A stretch of DNA of 64,000 nucleotides from Poriferisodalis sp965205175. GTDB lineage: Bacteria > Actinomycetota > Acidimicrobiia > Acidimicrobiales > Poriferisodalaceae. Both the position numbers and the translations under genes were made by a program. The notes beneath the pieces were generated by a model, which saw nothing but the letters and a program-made list of their open reading frames with translations, made no database searches and was not told where the DNA came from. Location: positions 1,550,001-1,614,000 of the forward strand of contig NZ_OZ242038.1 in assembly GCF_965205175.1 (NCBI RefSeq), written 5' to 3'. This document shows positions 24,978 to 34,468 of the stretch, in pieces; position 1 is the first letter of the stretch, and each line of letters starts with the position of its first letter.

Positions 24978-27509
24978 ATGATTGCAGATTCGGGGACGAA
25001 TGCCAACGCCATGCTGGGGGACTACCGCGTGATCGACCTGACCGACGAGCGCGGCCACCTCGCCGGTGCCATCTGGGCCCAGATGGGCGCCGACGTGATC
25101 GCCGTGGAGCCGCCGCAGGGTTCGCCTGCACGTCGGCTGCGGCCCTTCGCCGGCGACATCGCGGACCCGGAGCGCTCGTTGCAGCATTGGCCGTACAACC
25201 GCGGCAAGCGCAGCGTGGTGCTGGACCTCCGCACCGTCGAGGGCATCGAGCACGCCAAGTCGCTCGTCGCAGGCGCCGATGTCGTGTTCGAGTCGTTCGC
25301 ACCCGGCGAAGCCGAGGCGCTGGGTCTCGGCCGAGCCGATCTGGCCCAGCTGAACCCTGCGCTCATCCATGTCTCCATCACCCCGTTCGGCAGCGACGGC
25401 CCCAAGGCAGAGTGGAAGGTGTCGGACCTGGCGCTGCAGGCCTCGGCGGTGAACATGGCGGTGACCGGCGACAAGGATCGGGCGCCGCTGCGCGCCGGCG
25501 GCACGCTGCCCCAAGCCATGCACAACGCCGCGTCGGAGGCTGCGGGCGCTGCGCTCATTGCGCTGTGGGATCGACAGACTCGCTCGGGACTCGGCCAGCA
25601 CATCGACATGTCCGCCCAGCAGTCGATGAGCCAAGCCTCCATGTCGTCGACGCTCAACACCTCGCTGAATGCCACGGTGACTCAGCGCATCGCCGGCGGC
25701 GCCAGCTTGCAGGGCATCGACATTCAGCTCATGTGGCCGTGCGCGGACGGACACGCTTCGGTGACGTTCCTGTTCGGACCCGGCTTTCGGGCCTTCACCC
25801 AGAACCTCATGGACTGGGTCTTCGAGGAAGGCTTCTGCGACGAGTCCACGAGGGACAAGAACTGGACCGAGTACGCCATGATGCTGCTCGACGGCCGTGA
25901 GCCGGTCTCGGAGTACGAGCGGATCAAGGGCGTGCTGACCGAGTTCTTCGCCACCAAGTCCAAGGCGGAGCTGCTCGACGCCGCCATGACGCGACGCGTG
26001 CTCATCACGCCGGTGTGGACCACCGCAGAGGTCGTCGATTCGCACCAGCTGGCGTTCCGGGAGTACTGGCAAGACGTCGACCACAGCGAGGTCGTGGTCG
26101 ATGCCGGGGACGCTTCGTTCGATCCGCAGGCGGTGCGCTACCCGGGCGCGTTCGCGAAGTTCACAGAGACACCGCTTGGGGCACTCGGACGTGCGCCGAA
26201 GCTCGGCGAGTACACCGCCGAAGTGCTGGCCGAGCTTGCAGCGTCCCGACGTGCGCCTGCGGTCCCCGCGGGTCTGGCGCCGAGGGCCCACACCTCACCG
26301 CCGCTCGAAGGTCTCCGCGTGCTCGACTTCATGTGGGCGATGGCCGGCCCGGCCGCCTCGCGGGTGCTGGCTGACTACGGCGCCGAGGTCATCCGGGTCG
26401 AATCCGCAAACAAGCTCGACGCTGTGCGATCCATCCAGCCGTTCCACGACGACGTCGGCGATCCGGACGGCTCGGGTCTGTTCAGCAACTTGAACGCCGG
26501 CAAGCGCGGCTTGGCGCTGGACATGTCCAAGCCCGAGGCGCTCGAGGTCATCTGGGACCTCATCGACTGGGCGGACGTGATCCTGGAGTCGTTCTCGCCC
26601 AAGGCCATGGCCGGCTGGGGCATGGGCTGGGACGACGTCAAAGCGCGACGGCCAGATGTGGTGATGGCGTCGAGCTGTCTGATGGGCCAGACGGGGCCGC
26701 TGGCCATGCTGGCGGGATTCGGCACCATGGCTGCGGCGATCTCCGGCTTCTTCTACCCGGTCGGCTGGCCCGACCGCGCACCGGCTGGGCCGTTTGCCGC
26801 CTACACCGACTACACGTCGCCTCGGTGGCTGGTCGCCGCAGTCATGGGAGCGCTGGAGCACAAGCGGCGCACCGGCACAGGCCAATATGTGGACCTGTCC
26901 CAAGCCGAAGCGGCGTTGCACCTGATGGCGCCGGCGCTGCTCGAACGCACCGTCAACGGGCGCATCTGGGAGGCTGCCGGCAATCGCGATCTGGAGTTCG
27001 CTCCCCAAGGCGCGTATCGGACTGCGGCAGCGGCCGACCACGGCGATGACGACCACTGGATCGCGATCTCCTGTGTCGACGACAGCCAGTGGGCCGCGCT
27101 CGCAAGCGCAATGGGACGCGCTGATCTGGCATCGCTGAGCAACGCCGAGCGTCATGAACGCCATGACGAGCTGGACGAGCTGATCTCGGCATGGACTCGG
27201 CCCAGAGACGGCAACGAGCTGATGGCCGAACTTCAGTCTGCTGGCGTCGCTGCGCACATCGTGCAGAACTCGCCGGAGTTCACCGCCGATCCGCAGGTCG
27301 TCCACCGTCGGCACCTCGTCGAGGTCGGCCATGGCAAGCAGGGCACCACCACCGTCGAGAACACTCGGTTCGTGCTGTCGCGCACGCCGGCCCGTGTCCG
27401 CTACGGCGGTCCGACGCTCGGCGAGCACACCTTCGACGTGCTCTCCGAGACGCTCGCCTACGACAGCGATCGCATCGCCGAGCTGGCCGTGGCCGAGCTG
27501 CTGGAGTAA
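24978..27509 (+). CDS. Fused tandem class III CoA-transferase (CaiB/BaiF)
   Basis: An 843-residue fusion of two family III CoA-transferase domains. Domain 1 (about 10-405) begins LGDYRVIDLTDERGHLAG, with NRGKRSVVLDLRTVEG and SGLGQHIDMSAQQS. Domain 2 (about 430-843) begins LEGLRVLDFMWAMAGPAASRVLADYGAEVIRVES, with NAGKRGLALDMSKPEA and TGTGQYVDLSQAEA. The usual catalytic Asp is present in domain 2 (YTDYTS, D611), but at the corresponding place domain 1 reads AMHNAASEAAG with no Asp. So domain 2 is probably the active half. The normal family member is about 400 residues and dimeric; the fusion would give a covalent pseudo-dimer. Acyl substrate unknown. Divergent from the deacetylase gene. Confidence 0.9.
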   Translation: MIADSGTNANAMLGDYRVIDLTDERGHLAGAIWAQMGADVIAVEPPQGSPARRLRPFAGDIADPERSLQHWPYNRGKRSVVLDLRTVEGIEHAKSLVAGADVVFESFAPGEAEALGLGRADLAQLNPALIHVSITPFGSDGPKAEWKVSDLALQASAVNMAVTGDKDRAPLRAGGTLPQAMHNAASEAAGAALIALWDRQTRSGLGQHIDMSAQQSMSQASMSSTLNTSLNATVTQRIAGGASLQGIDIQLMWPCADGHASVTFLFGPGFRAFTQNLMDWVFEEGFCDESTRDKNWTEYAMMLLDGREPVSEYERIKGVLTEFFATKSKAELLDAAMTRRVLITPVWTTAEVVDSHQLAFREYWQDVDHSEVVVDAGDASFDPQAVRYPGAFAKFTETPLGALGRAPKLGEYTAEVLAELAASRRAPAVPAGLAPRAHTSPPLEGLRVLDFMWAMAGPAASRVLADYGAEVIRVESANKLDAVRSIQPFHDDVGDPDGSGLFSNLNAGKRGLALDMSKPEALEVIWDLIDWADVILESFSPKAMAGWGMGWDDVKARRPDVVMASSCLMGQTGPLAMLAGFGTMAAAISGFFYPVGWPDRAPAGPFAAYTDYTSPRWLVAAVMGALEHKRRTGTGQYVDLSQAEAALHLMAPALLERTVNGRIWEAAGNRDLEFAPQGAYRTAAAADHGDDDHWIAISCVDDSQWAALASAMGRADLASLSNAERHERHDELDELISAWTRPRDGNELMAELQSAGVAAHIVQNSPEFTADPQVVHRRHLVEVGHGKQGTTTVENTRFVLSRTPARVRYGGPTLGEHTFDVLSETLAYDSDRIAELAVAELLE

Positions 27510-27531
27510 CGCACCCGAGCGTGTCCCTGGG

Positions 27532-30500
27532 CTACCAGGTGTCCACCATGGGGCGCTTCTTGCCGGTACGCCGCTGAGGCTTGGGCGCCGCGAGCAATGC
27601 CATGCGGATCCAGTCGCGGCTCTCGGCGGGATCGATCACGTCGTCGATCTCGAAGAACGTGGCGGTGTTCACTGCCTTGCCCTGCTCGTACAGCCGCGCC
27701 ACCCGCTGTTCGTAGTCTCGTCGGCGTTCGTCAGGATCCTCGATCGCTTCGAGTTCGCGCCGGTAGCCGAGCTTCACGAAGCCCTCCAAGCCCATGCCGC
27801 CGAACTCGCCGGTCGGCCAGGCCACGGTGAACGTCGGCGCCTTGAAGCTGCCGCCGGCCATGGCCTGCGCGCCCAGTCCGTAGCCCTTGCGCAGCACGAT
27901 GGTCATGAACGGCACGTCCACGTTGGCCGCCGTCACGAACATGCGAGCAGCGTGGCGCACCGTGGCCTCGTACTCGGCTTGGGGGCCCACCATGATCCCG
28001 GGCGTGTCGCACAGGAACAGCAGCGGCAGGTCGTGCGCGTCGCACAGCTGGATGAAGCGTGACGCCTTGTCGCCGGTGTCCGCGTCGACTGCGCCGCCGA
28101 GATGGTGGTTGTTGTTGGCCACCACGCCGATCGGACGTCCCTCGATGCGCGCCAGCGCCGTCACACACCCAGGCCCCCAGCCGCGGCGCAGCTCCATCAC
28201 CGAGCCGATGTCGCAGAGCGCTTCGATGACGGCGCGCACGTCGTAGGCGCGCAGGCGATTCTCGGGTACGAGGTGGCGCAGTTCACGCTGATCGTGGCAT
28301 TCCCACTCGTCGAGCGCCCCCTGGAAGTACGACAGGTACCGCTTGGCGGCCGTCACCGCCTCGGCCTCGTCGGCCACCAGCACGTCGATGACGCCGTTGG
28401 GCCATTGCACGTCCACCGGACCGACTTCCTCGGGTCGGAACACGCCCAAGCCGCCGCCCTCGATCATGGCGGGGCCGCCGACGCCGATGTTCGAGCCCGC
28501 CGTGGCGATGATCACATCGCAACAGCCCAGCAGCACTGCGTTTCCGGCAAAGCAGCGTCCGTTGGTGACGCCGACGAGGGGCACCAGTCCGCTGAGCTGG
28601 GCAAACAGGGTGAACGCCCAGCAGTCCAGCCCCGAGCCGCCGATGCCGTCGGTGTCGCCAGGCCGCCCACCGCCGCCCTCGGCCAACAGCACCACCGGCA
28701 GGCGATGGTGCGCGGCGATCTCGAACATTCGGTCCTTCTTGCGGTGGTTGTTCCCCCCTTGCGTGCCGGCGAGCACCATGTAGTCGTAGGACATGACCAC
28801 GGCTTGTGAGCGCTCGGCGCCGAAGAGATCGCCGTTGACGCCCGCCACGCCCGCCACCATGCCGTCGCCTTGGGTGTTGGCGATGAGGTCCTCCATCGAC
28901 CGGCGCCGGCGCTGAGCAGCCACCATGAGCGGGCTGTATTCCACGAACGTGCCAGGATCGACGAGGTCCGCGATGTTCTCGCGGGCGGTCCGGTGCCCTC
29001 GCCCGTGCCGCTTGGCAACTGCTTGGGGCCTGTGCTCGTCGAGGCCGAAACCACGGCGCTCATGCACTTCCGCGAGATCTGGCCGGATGTGGTCGAGATC
29101 GACTGCGGCGGTGGTCTCGTCGAGATCTACGGCGACGTCGGCTTCCTCGACGAACGCCAGCGCGTGGCCCTCGTAGACGGTGTCGCCCGGGGTCACGCCC
29201 AGCATGCGCACGACTCCGGTGACCGCAGAGGTCACGACGTGCTCCATCTTCATCGCCTCCATCACGGCGACCTGGCGGCCCGCGGCAACCGGATCGCCTG
29301 GTGCGACGGCAAGCGAGACGATCGTGCCTTGCAGCGGTGCCGCGACGGCGATGCAGCCGTCAGGTCCGCCAGCCGCGCTCACCGACATCGGCGCGCGATG
29401 TCGCAACGCGCCTGTGGCCGTCGCGTGTGCGCGCATCGCGTCGGACGCTGCCCGGGCGGCGTGGGCGCCGTCGAGGTCGCCGTGGCGCAGCACTGCCAGC
29501 GGGTCGTCGTCGACCACGGCGCCTGCGCGTCCGGCCTCCTGAGTCGAAGCGGGGTTCGGCTGCGGCCCCCACAGCGATGTCGCCTGCGCAGCGACTTCGC
29601 ACAGTGATTCGGCGTGATCGGCCGTGAAGCTCGTGGTGAGCTCATTGCGGGCGACTTCGGGCCGGTCGAGCAGTGCTGCGAGGAAGCCCAGGTTCGTGGC
29701 CACGCCCTCGATGCGGAACTCGGTCACGGCGCTGCGTGCGCGACGGACTGCATCGGCATAGTCGCGGCCGGGATGATGAGCGATCACCTTGGCGAGCAGC
29801 GAATCGAAGCTGGGGTTGGTGCGGTAGCCCGCGTAGCCGTAGGTATCGATGCGGATCCGCGGACCGCTGGGGGTTTCGAAGGCGTGCAGCACTCCGCCGC
29901 TGGGGTGGGCTGTGCCGTCGGGCCGCATCGTCTCGGTGTTCACGCGGCACTGAATGGCGTAGCCGCGTGGTGAGGGCACCTCGGGCTGGGTCAAACTCAG
30001 ATCGGCGAGGCGGGCGCCACCGGCGATCCGCAGCTGCGCCGCCACCAGATCGACACCGGTGACTTCCTCGGTGACCGTGTGCTCGACTTGGATGCGGGCG
30101 TTGACCTCGCAGAAGACGAACGTGGACGGGTCCTGCGCGTCGAGCAGGAACTCCCACGTGCCCAGGCTGCGATAGCCGACAGCGGCGGCCATCTCCGCAG
30201 CGGCGTCGCACACCGCCCGGCGGGTCTCGGGTGCAAGCGTCGGCGACGGCGCGACTTCGACGATCTTCTGGTTCTGGCGTTGCAGCGTGCATTCCCGCTC
30301 GCCCAGCTGAGCGACGGACTCGCCGTCGCCGACGATCTGCACCTCGATGTGACGTGCGTGCTCGATCAGCCGTTCCACATAGAGGTCGCCGTTGCCGAAC
30401 GCCGCCGCAGCCTCGCTCGCGCAGCGCTCGTACGCAGTATCGAGTTCGGCTTCGGTTCGCACGACACGCATGCCGCGCCCGCCGCCTCCGGCGAGTGCTT

Positions 30501-30966
30501 TGATCATCATCGGCCCGTGCTCGTGCAAGAACGACCGCGCAGCCTCCAACGAGGTCGGTTCGGAGGTGGCGGAGAGCAGCGGAACTCCGTGCCGGCTTGC
30601 AAGAGCGCGCGCCGCGAGCTTGTCGCCGAAGAGCTGCAGGTGGCGGCCGCTCGGCCCGACGAAAGCGATGCCGGCTTCTTCGCAGGCCAGCGCAAGCGCC
30701 GGATTCTCCGCCAGAAATCCGTAGCCCGGGTGGATGGCATCGCAGCCTGCTCGCTCGACTGCGCCGACGATCTGCTCAACGTCCAAGTACGGGGTCACGC
30801 CTCGGCCTTCGAGCACCGCGCACTCGTCGGCGATTCGGCCGTGAAGCGAGTCGGTGTCGTCCTCGCCGGCGACCGCGACGGTGGCAATGCCGAGCTCTCG
30901 GGCGGTCCGTGCCACGCGCACGGCAATCTCGCCCCGATTCGCAATCAGCAGCTTCGTGAGATTCAA
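27532..30966 (-). CDS. Single-chain acyl-CoA carboxylase (biotin carboxylase-BCCP-carboxyltransferase)
   Basis: 1144 residues combine all three parts of a biotin-dependent acyl-CoA carboxylase. Biotin carboxylase (about 1-450): KLLIANRGEIAVRVARTA, HPGYGFLAENP, ATP-grasp GGGGRGMR, EVNARIQVEHTVTE. BCCP: VMEAMKMEHV with the biotinylated Lys near residue 573. Carboxyltransferase (about 640-1144): NIADLVDPGTFVEYSP, GNNHRKKDRM, PLLFLCDTPGIMVG, FGGMGLEGFVKLGYRR. Actinobacteria usually split these into separate alpha and beta chains; single-chain forms like this are known as long-chain acyl-CoA carboxylases in mycobacteria. The enzyme carboxylates an acyl-CoA with bicarbonate and ATP; the chain length is not readable. 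SCO6745 and dienelactone hydrolase genes lie upstream on the same strand. Confidence 0.93.
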   Translation of the reverse strand: MNLTKLLIANRGEIAVRVARTARELGIATVAVAGEDDTDSLHGRIADECAVLEGRGVTPYLDVEQIVGAVERAGCDAIHPGYGFLAENPALALACEEAGIAFVGPSGRHLQLFGDKLAARALASRHGVPLLSATSEPTSLEAARSFLHEHGPMMIKALAGGGGRGMRVVRTEAELDTAYERCASEAAAAFGNGDLYVERLIEHARHIEVQIVGDGESVAQLGERECTLQRQNQKIVEVAPSPTLAPETRRAVCDAAAEMAAAVGYRSLGTWEFLLDAQDPSTFVFCEVNARIQVEHTVTEEVTGVDLVAAQLRIAGGARLADLSLTQPEVPSPRGYAIQCRVNTETMRPDGTAHPSGGVLHAFETPSGPRIRIDTYGYAGYRTNPSFDSLLAKVIAHHPGRDYADAVRRARSAVTEFRIEGVATNLGFLAALLDRPEVARNELTTSFTADHAESLCEVAAQATSLWGPQPNPASTQEAGRAGAVVDDDPLAVLRHGDLDGAHAARAASDAMRAHATATGALRHRAPMSVSAAGGPDGCIAVAAPLQGTIVSLAVAPGDPVAAGRQVAVMEAMKMEHVVTSAVTGVVRMLGVTPGDTVYEGHALAFVEEADVAVDLDETTAAVDLDHIRPDLAEVHERRGFGLDEHRPQAVAKRHGRGHRTARENIADLVDPGTFVEYSPLMVAAQRRRRSMEDLIANTQGDGMVAGVAGVNGDLFGAERSQAVVMSYDYMVLAGTQGGNNHRKKDRMFEIAAHHRLPVVLLAEGGGGRPGDTDGIGGSGLDCWAFTLFAQLSGLVPLVGVTNGRCFAGNAVLLGCCDVIIATAGSNIGVGGPAMIEGGGLGVFRPEEVGPVDVQWPNGVIDVLVADEAEAVTAAKRYLSYFQGALDEWECHDQRELRHLVPENRLRAYDVRAVIEALCDIGSVMELRRGWGPGCVTALARIEGRPIGVVANNNHHLGGAVDADTGDKASRFIQLCDAHDLPLLFLCDTPGIMVGPQAEYEATVRHAARMFVTAANVDVPFMTIVLRKGYGLGAQAMAGGSFKAPTFTVAWPTGEFGGMGLEGFVKLGYRRELEAIEDPDERRRDYEQRVARLYEQGKAVNTATFFEIDDVIDPAESRDWIRMALLAAPKPQRRTGKKRPMVDTW

Positions 30967-30991
30967 CGGACCGACCCGTCAGATGCCGAGG

Positions 30992-31726
30992 TCAGTCGGC
31001 GAGAGCGGCCTCGATGGTTGCGACGCCGTGCGCAAACGCCTGCGCCTCGGCATCGTCGAGCACGTCGTAGACCGCCGCCGTCAGCTCGTCGGTGAGCATC
31101 TCGGCAGCTTCCCACTTCGTGCGGTGCGCGTCGGTGACTTCCACCTCGCTCGTCCAGCCGAACAGCTCCAGCTCGGTCGGCCTGCGCACTCGGTGGGCCA
31201 TCTCGGTCGATAGTCCTGAGGCGACGAGTGCCACGAGATGCAAGCTGCCGCGCAGCTCACGCAGGACGACGACGCTCTGGTACGCGCGCGCCGCCGGTTC
31301 GTCGCTGCGAGGCTCCGATGCGATGCCTGCGAACAGCGCCTGCGCGGCGCTGTCAACGAGCGCTGCGTCGATGACCTTGTCGGCCGCGGCAGCGAACTCG
31401 TCGAGGCCCTCGACGCCGCCGAGCTTGGACGAACCGAAGGCGCCTGCGCACTCCATGTAGAGGCGACCGGCTTCGCGCGGTGCCATCGTCTCCCGGGCCG
31501 AATTCCACATCTTCGCGATCAGCTCTGGCTTGAAGTAGCCGAAGGCGCTGTGGACGACGGCCGGTTCCACGTCGCCGAGCACGCCGCCGCGTCCCAGCAT
31601 GTACAGCCGGAATCCGTCGAGGCCGGCTTCCTTGCCTCTCGCGAGCGTCGCCGGGTCGAAGTAGAACTTCGAACCCAGCGTGGCGATGGGCGGCGAAACG
31701 GTGCGGACGAGTTCGAGTGTCTCCAT
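30992..31726 (-). CDS. SCO6745-family protein
   Basis: A 244-residue protein of the SCO6745 family, which is widespread in actinobacteria and of unknown function. The family hallmark is a helical protein with KFYFDPATLARGKEAGLDGFRLYMLGRGGVLGDV near the N-terminus and FGYFKPELIAKMW after it. ATG 31726 (METLELVRTV) fits the family N-terminus; the open frame upstream is not supported. It ends 25 bases before the acyl-CoA carboxylase start, so they are likely one operon. No catalytic motif is obvious. Confidence 0.82.
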   Translation of the reverse strand: METLELVRTVSPPIATLGSKFYFDPATLARGKEAGLDGFRLYMLGRGGVLGDVEPAVVHSAFGYFKPELIAKMWNSARETMAPREAGRLYMECAGAFGSSKLGGVEGLDEFAAAADKVIDAALVDSAAQALFAGIASEPRSDEPAARAYQSVVVLRELRGSLHLVALVASGLSTEMAHRVRRPTELELFGWTSEVEVTDAHRTKWEAAEMLTDELTAAVYDVLDDAEAQAFAHGVATIEAALAD

Positions 31727-31841
31727 GACGCGACAGTGTGGCACTGCACCGCAGCGTTCGCGCTTGCCGATCCACTGTGCGTCCACTGTGCGCCCGCGAG
31801 CCGCTGGAGACTCCACCGCTCGCTCAAACGCGGCTGGACGC

Positions 31842-32582
31842 TCAGTGCAGCCGACGGGCGAACATGTCGAGCAGCAGCTCCCAGTGGCGCTCCGCCGCCG
31901 GTTGGTCGTACACCGGACGCTGCGGGAACACGAAGCCGTGATGTGTGCCGTCCATCCAGTACGTCTGCGCATCGGTGCCCGCATCCGCGAAGGCCTTGCA
32001 CAGCCGGTCGTAGTGCGCTCGGTCGACGTAGTCGTCGTGCTCGGCGGACATCACCAGCACCTCGCCGCGGATGTCGGGTGCTCGCAGGTGCGGCGAATCG
32101 TGGGCATCCACCGCCAGCCGCACGCCGTGGATGGAGGCAGCCGCGGTGATCGAGTCCGGGTAGTCAGCAGCCAGCCAGATCGCCATGGGGCCGGTCATGC
32201 AGTAGCCGACGGTGCCCACCCGTTGGATGTCAGCGGCCGGATCGGCCGCAGCGTGGCCCAGCAGCGCCGCCGCGTCGCGTGACACCATGGCGTTGGACAG
32301 GTGCGTCATCAGCTCGAACATGAACTGCTTGCTCGCCGGGTCGTCCCGTTGCACGATGAAGCCGGGCACGTCGCGGTAGTACAGGTTCGGCAGCACGACG
32401 TAGTAGCCGACCGTCGCGATGCGCCGCGCCATGTCGTGCAGCTCCTCGCGCTTGCCGGGCGCGTCCATCAAGAACAGCACCGCAGGGAACGGCCCCGGTC
32501 GCCGCTCGCTGATTTCGGGATGCACGACGAACGTGCTCATCTGACCCTCGCCAGTGTCGATCGCGACATGGTGCTCCAACAT
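31842..32582 (-). CDS. Dienelactone hydrolase family protein
   Basis: An alpha/beta hydrolase of about 246 residues. The nucleophile elbow is GTVGYCMTGPMA, with Cys instead of Ser as in dienelactone hydrolase. The Asp (SAEHDDYVD) and His (GTHHGFVFP) complete a Cys-Asp-His triad. Upstream PAVLFLMDAPGKREELHDMARRIA and YYVVLPNLYYRD also fit the family. Start ATG 32582 (MLEHHVAIDT) follows GGAGACGGCA on the minus strand and is preferred to the longer ATG 32615. It may head the minus-strand operon with SCO6745 and the carboxylase. The substrate is unknown. Confidence 0.87.
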   Translation of the reverse strand: MLEHHVAIDTGEGQMSTFVVHPEISERRPGPFPAVLFLMDAPGKREELHDMARRIATVGYYVVLPNLYYRDVPGFIVQRDDPASKQFMFELMTHLSNAMVSRDAAALLGHAAADPAADIQRVGTVGYCMTGPMAIWLAADYPDSITAAASIHGVRLAVDAHDSPHLRAPDIRGEVLVMSAEHDDYVDRAHYDRLCKAFADAGTDAQTYWMDGTHHGFVFPQRPVYDQPAAERHWELLLDMFARRLH

Positions 32583-32649
32583 TGCCGTCTCCTCCGACAC
32601 GCGCTCCCGACGCACCCTAGGCCCTGAGGCACCCTAAGGTTTCGGCGGC

Positions 32650-34245
32650 ATGCGGCGACGGATCGGCTGGCTGGCAACCGCGATCCTGCTGACTGCGGCG
32701 TGCTCGTCGACGGTGCCCCAAGCGGCAAGCACGACCGCAGCGCAGCAGGCATCAGCAGCGGCCTTGGCCGACGATGCTGCAGCCAGGCCGTTGCAGCCGT
32801 CGACGCCGTCGGCGGGCGCCGCGTTGCCGACAACACAGCCCGCGCCGACCACTCAGCCATTCTTTCCGGGTACCGACGACGGCCGTCCGTTCCTGGAGCT
32901 GACGCTGCTGGAGAAGATCGAGGAGTTTCTGCGTCAGCCGAACACGACGTTCGCCGGGAGCATTGCAGGCGAGATGGGACTCACCGGGGAGCGGCGCTGG
33001 GTGCCGTGGCTGCTCGACATCATGCGTCTCGGCGGCACCGGCGACGTCAACGCAGCAGCGATGGGAGCGCTCCAGACGCTCACCGGCGTCGAGAGCTCAG
33101 GCGATTTCAGCACCGATTACGTCGGCTACGGCTCGTGGCATCGCACGCACGGCATCGACCCGGGCGAGGGCTACGAACGCTGGAAGCAACAGCTGTACGG
33201 ACACGTCGACGCCCAGTACGAGAATCTCTTGGCCCAAGTCACGGACCGGGTCACGCTCGGGGCCATCCAGTGGGGCGGTGTGCGCCGCGGCGGCATCCCC
33301 GAGCTGAACGAGCCTGAGCGGCTGACTCCTGCCGACGCCGACTTCATGACCGACGACGAGCTGGTGCTGGGCGTCGTCATCGGCGGCGAGGCTGTGGCGT
33401 ACCCTGTTCGGTTCTTGGCACGCCACGAGCTGGCGAACGACCTTGCGGGCGGCGTTCCGGTGGCGCTCGGCTATTGCACCCTGTGCCGCACAGCGCTGAT
33501 GTTCGACCGGCGGCTGCCGAACGGCGAGGTGCTCACGTTTCAGACGTCCGGTCTGCTGATGGACTCGAACAAGATCATGATCGACAATGAGACCGAGAGT
33601 CTGTGGAACCATCTCTCGGGCACCGCGTTCGCCGGACCGCTGGCGGGCACACGGCTGGAGCAGTACCCGGTGGCCACCGTGCGCTGGCGGGACTGGCTAG
33701 ACGACCACCCGGACACGTACACGCTCGACACGCCGCCGCCCACGTTCTTTCCGGGCTTGCCGGAGCGTCCGCCGATCAGCTACGACTACACGCCGGGTGC
33801 GGCCTACAGCGTGTACTACGACAGCGAGGACCTGTGGTTCCCCACTCACCAGACGCCCGACGTGTTCGAGCTCAAGGCCGAAGTGGTCACTGTCGAACGC
33901 AGCGGCGTCGCGTTGGCGCTGGAGCTGGCTGCGCTCGAGCAGACGGAACCGTTCGTCTACGTGCTGGGGACTGAGCCTCTCGTCATCGTCCCCCATCCCG
34001 GCGGCGCCAGGGTGTACAGCGCCGCGAGCAGCAACGGGGAATCAGCCGTCGTGTGGCGCCATGGCGTCCAGGTGCAGACAGCCCCAGACGGAGTGCGCCA
34101 TGACGCACTGCACCTGCGGGGGCTCGGCGGACGCCGCGGCATCGACGTCAGGCTGCCGCGCATCGTGTCGTCGCAGTCGTTCTGGTTTGCCTGGTACGGA
34201 CTGCATCCCGACACCGAGACGTGGCCGCCCCGCCACAGCGAATGA
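32650..34245 (+). CDS. DUF3179 lipoprotein
   Basis: A 531-residue exported protein with a lipobox (ILLTAACSS, Cys near residue 18) followed by a Thr/Ala/Pro-rich linker, so it is probably anchored outside the membrane. The body matches DUF3179: VLGVVIGGEAVAYPVRFLARHELAND, GYCTLCRTALMFDR with two Cys, LLMDSNKIMIDNETESLWNHLSGTAFAGPLAG and WRDWLDDHPDT. The function of DUF3179 is unknown; the conserved CxxC pair suggests metal or redox chemistry. It is divergent from the dienelactone hydrolase gene (67-base gap), and tRNA-Glu follows. Confidence 0.87.
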   Translation: MRRRIGWLATAILLTAACSSTVPQAASTTAAQQASAAALADDAAARPLQPSTPSAGAALPTTQPAPTTQPFFPGTDDGRPFLELTLLEKIEEFLRQPNTTFAGSIAGEMGLTGERRWVPWLLDIMRLGGTGDVNAAAMGALQTLTGVESSGDFSTDYVGYGSWHRTHGIDPGEGYERWKQQLYGHVDAQYENLLAQVTDRVTLGAIQWGGVRRGGIPELNEPERLTPADADFMTDDELVLGVVIGGEAVAYPVRFLARHELANDLAGGVPVALGYCTLCRTALMFDRRLPNGEVLTFQTSGLLMDSNKIMIDNETESLWNHLSGTAFAGPLAGTRLEQYPVATVRWRDWLDDHPDTYTLDTPPPTFFPGLPERPPISYDYTPGAAYSVYYDSEDLWFPTHQTPDVFELKAEVVTVERSGVALALELAALEQTEPFVYVLGTEPLVIVPHPGGARVYSAASSNGESAVVWRHGVQVQTAPDGVRHDALHLRGLGGRRGIDVRLPRIVSSQSFWFAWYGLHPDTETWPPRHSE

Positions 34246-34369
34246 CCGTCCTGCGCTGGGCGTGAGCTGCGTCTGGCCGCTCGCGAGCGCGCTAGGTCCC
34301 GAACACGTCCGCTGGCCTTTACCCGACAACGGGACCGTCGGTATGCTGACTGCCCGCTGCACAGCCAGA

Positions 34370-34442
34370 GCCCCCATCGTCTAGCGGCCAAGGACACCAC
34401 CCTCTCAAGGTGGCGGCACGGGTTCGAATCCCGTTGGGGGTG
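34370..34442 (+). tRNA. tRNA-Glu (CTC)
   Basis: Acceptor GCCCCCA pairs with TGGGGGT (the first pair is G-T). The anticodon loop CTCTCAA between CCACC and GGTGG gives CTC. The T-arm is ACGGGTTCGAATCCCGT. No encoded CCA. The DUF4032 gene begins 26 bases downstream, so the tRNA and mRNA may share a transcript. Confidence 0.93.
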
Positions 34443-34468
34443 CTCCGGCCCAACGGATCACCCGCACT

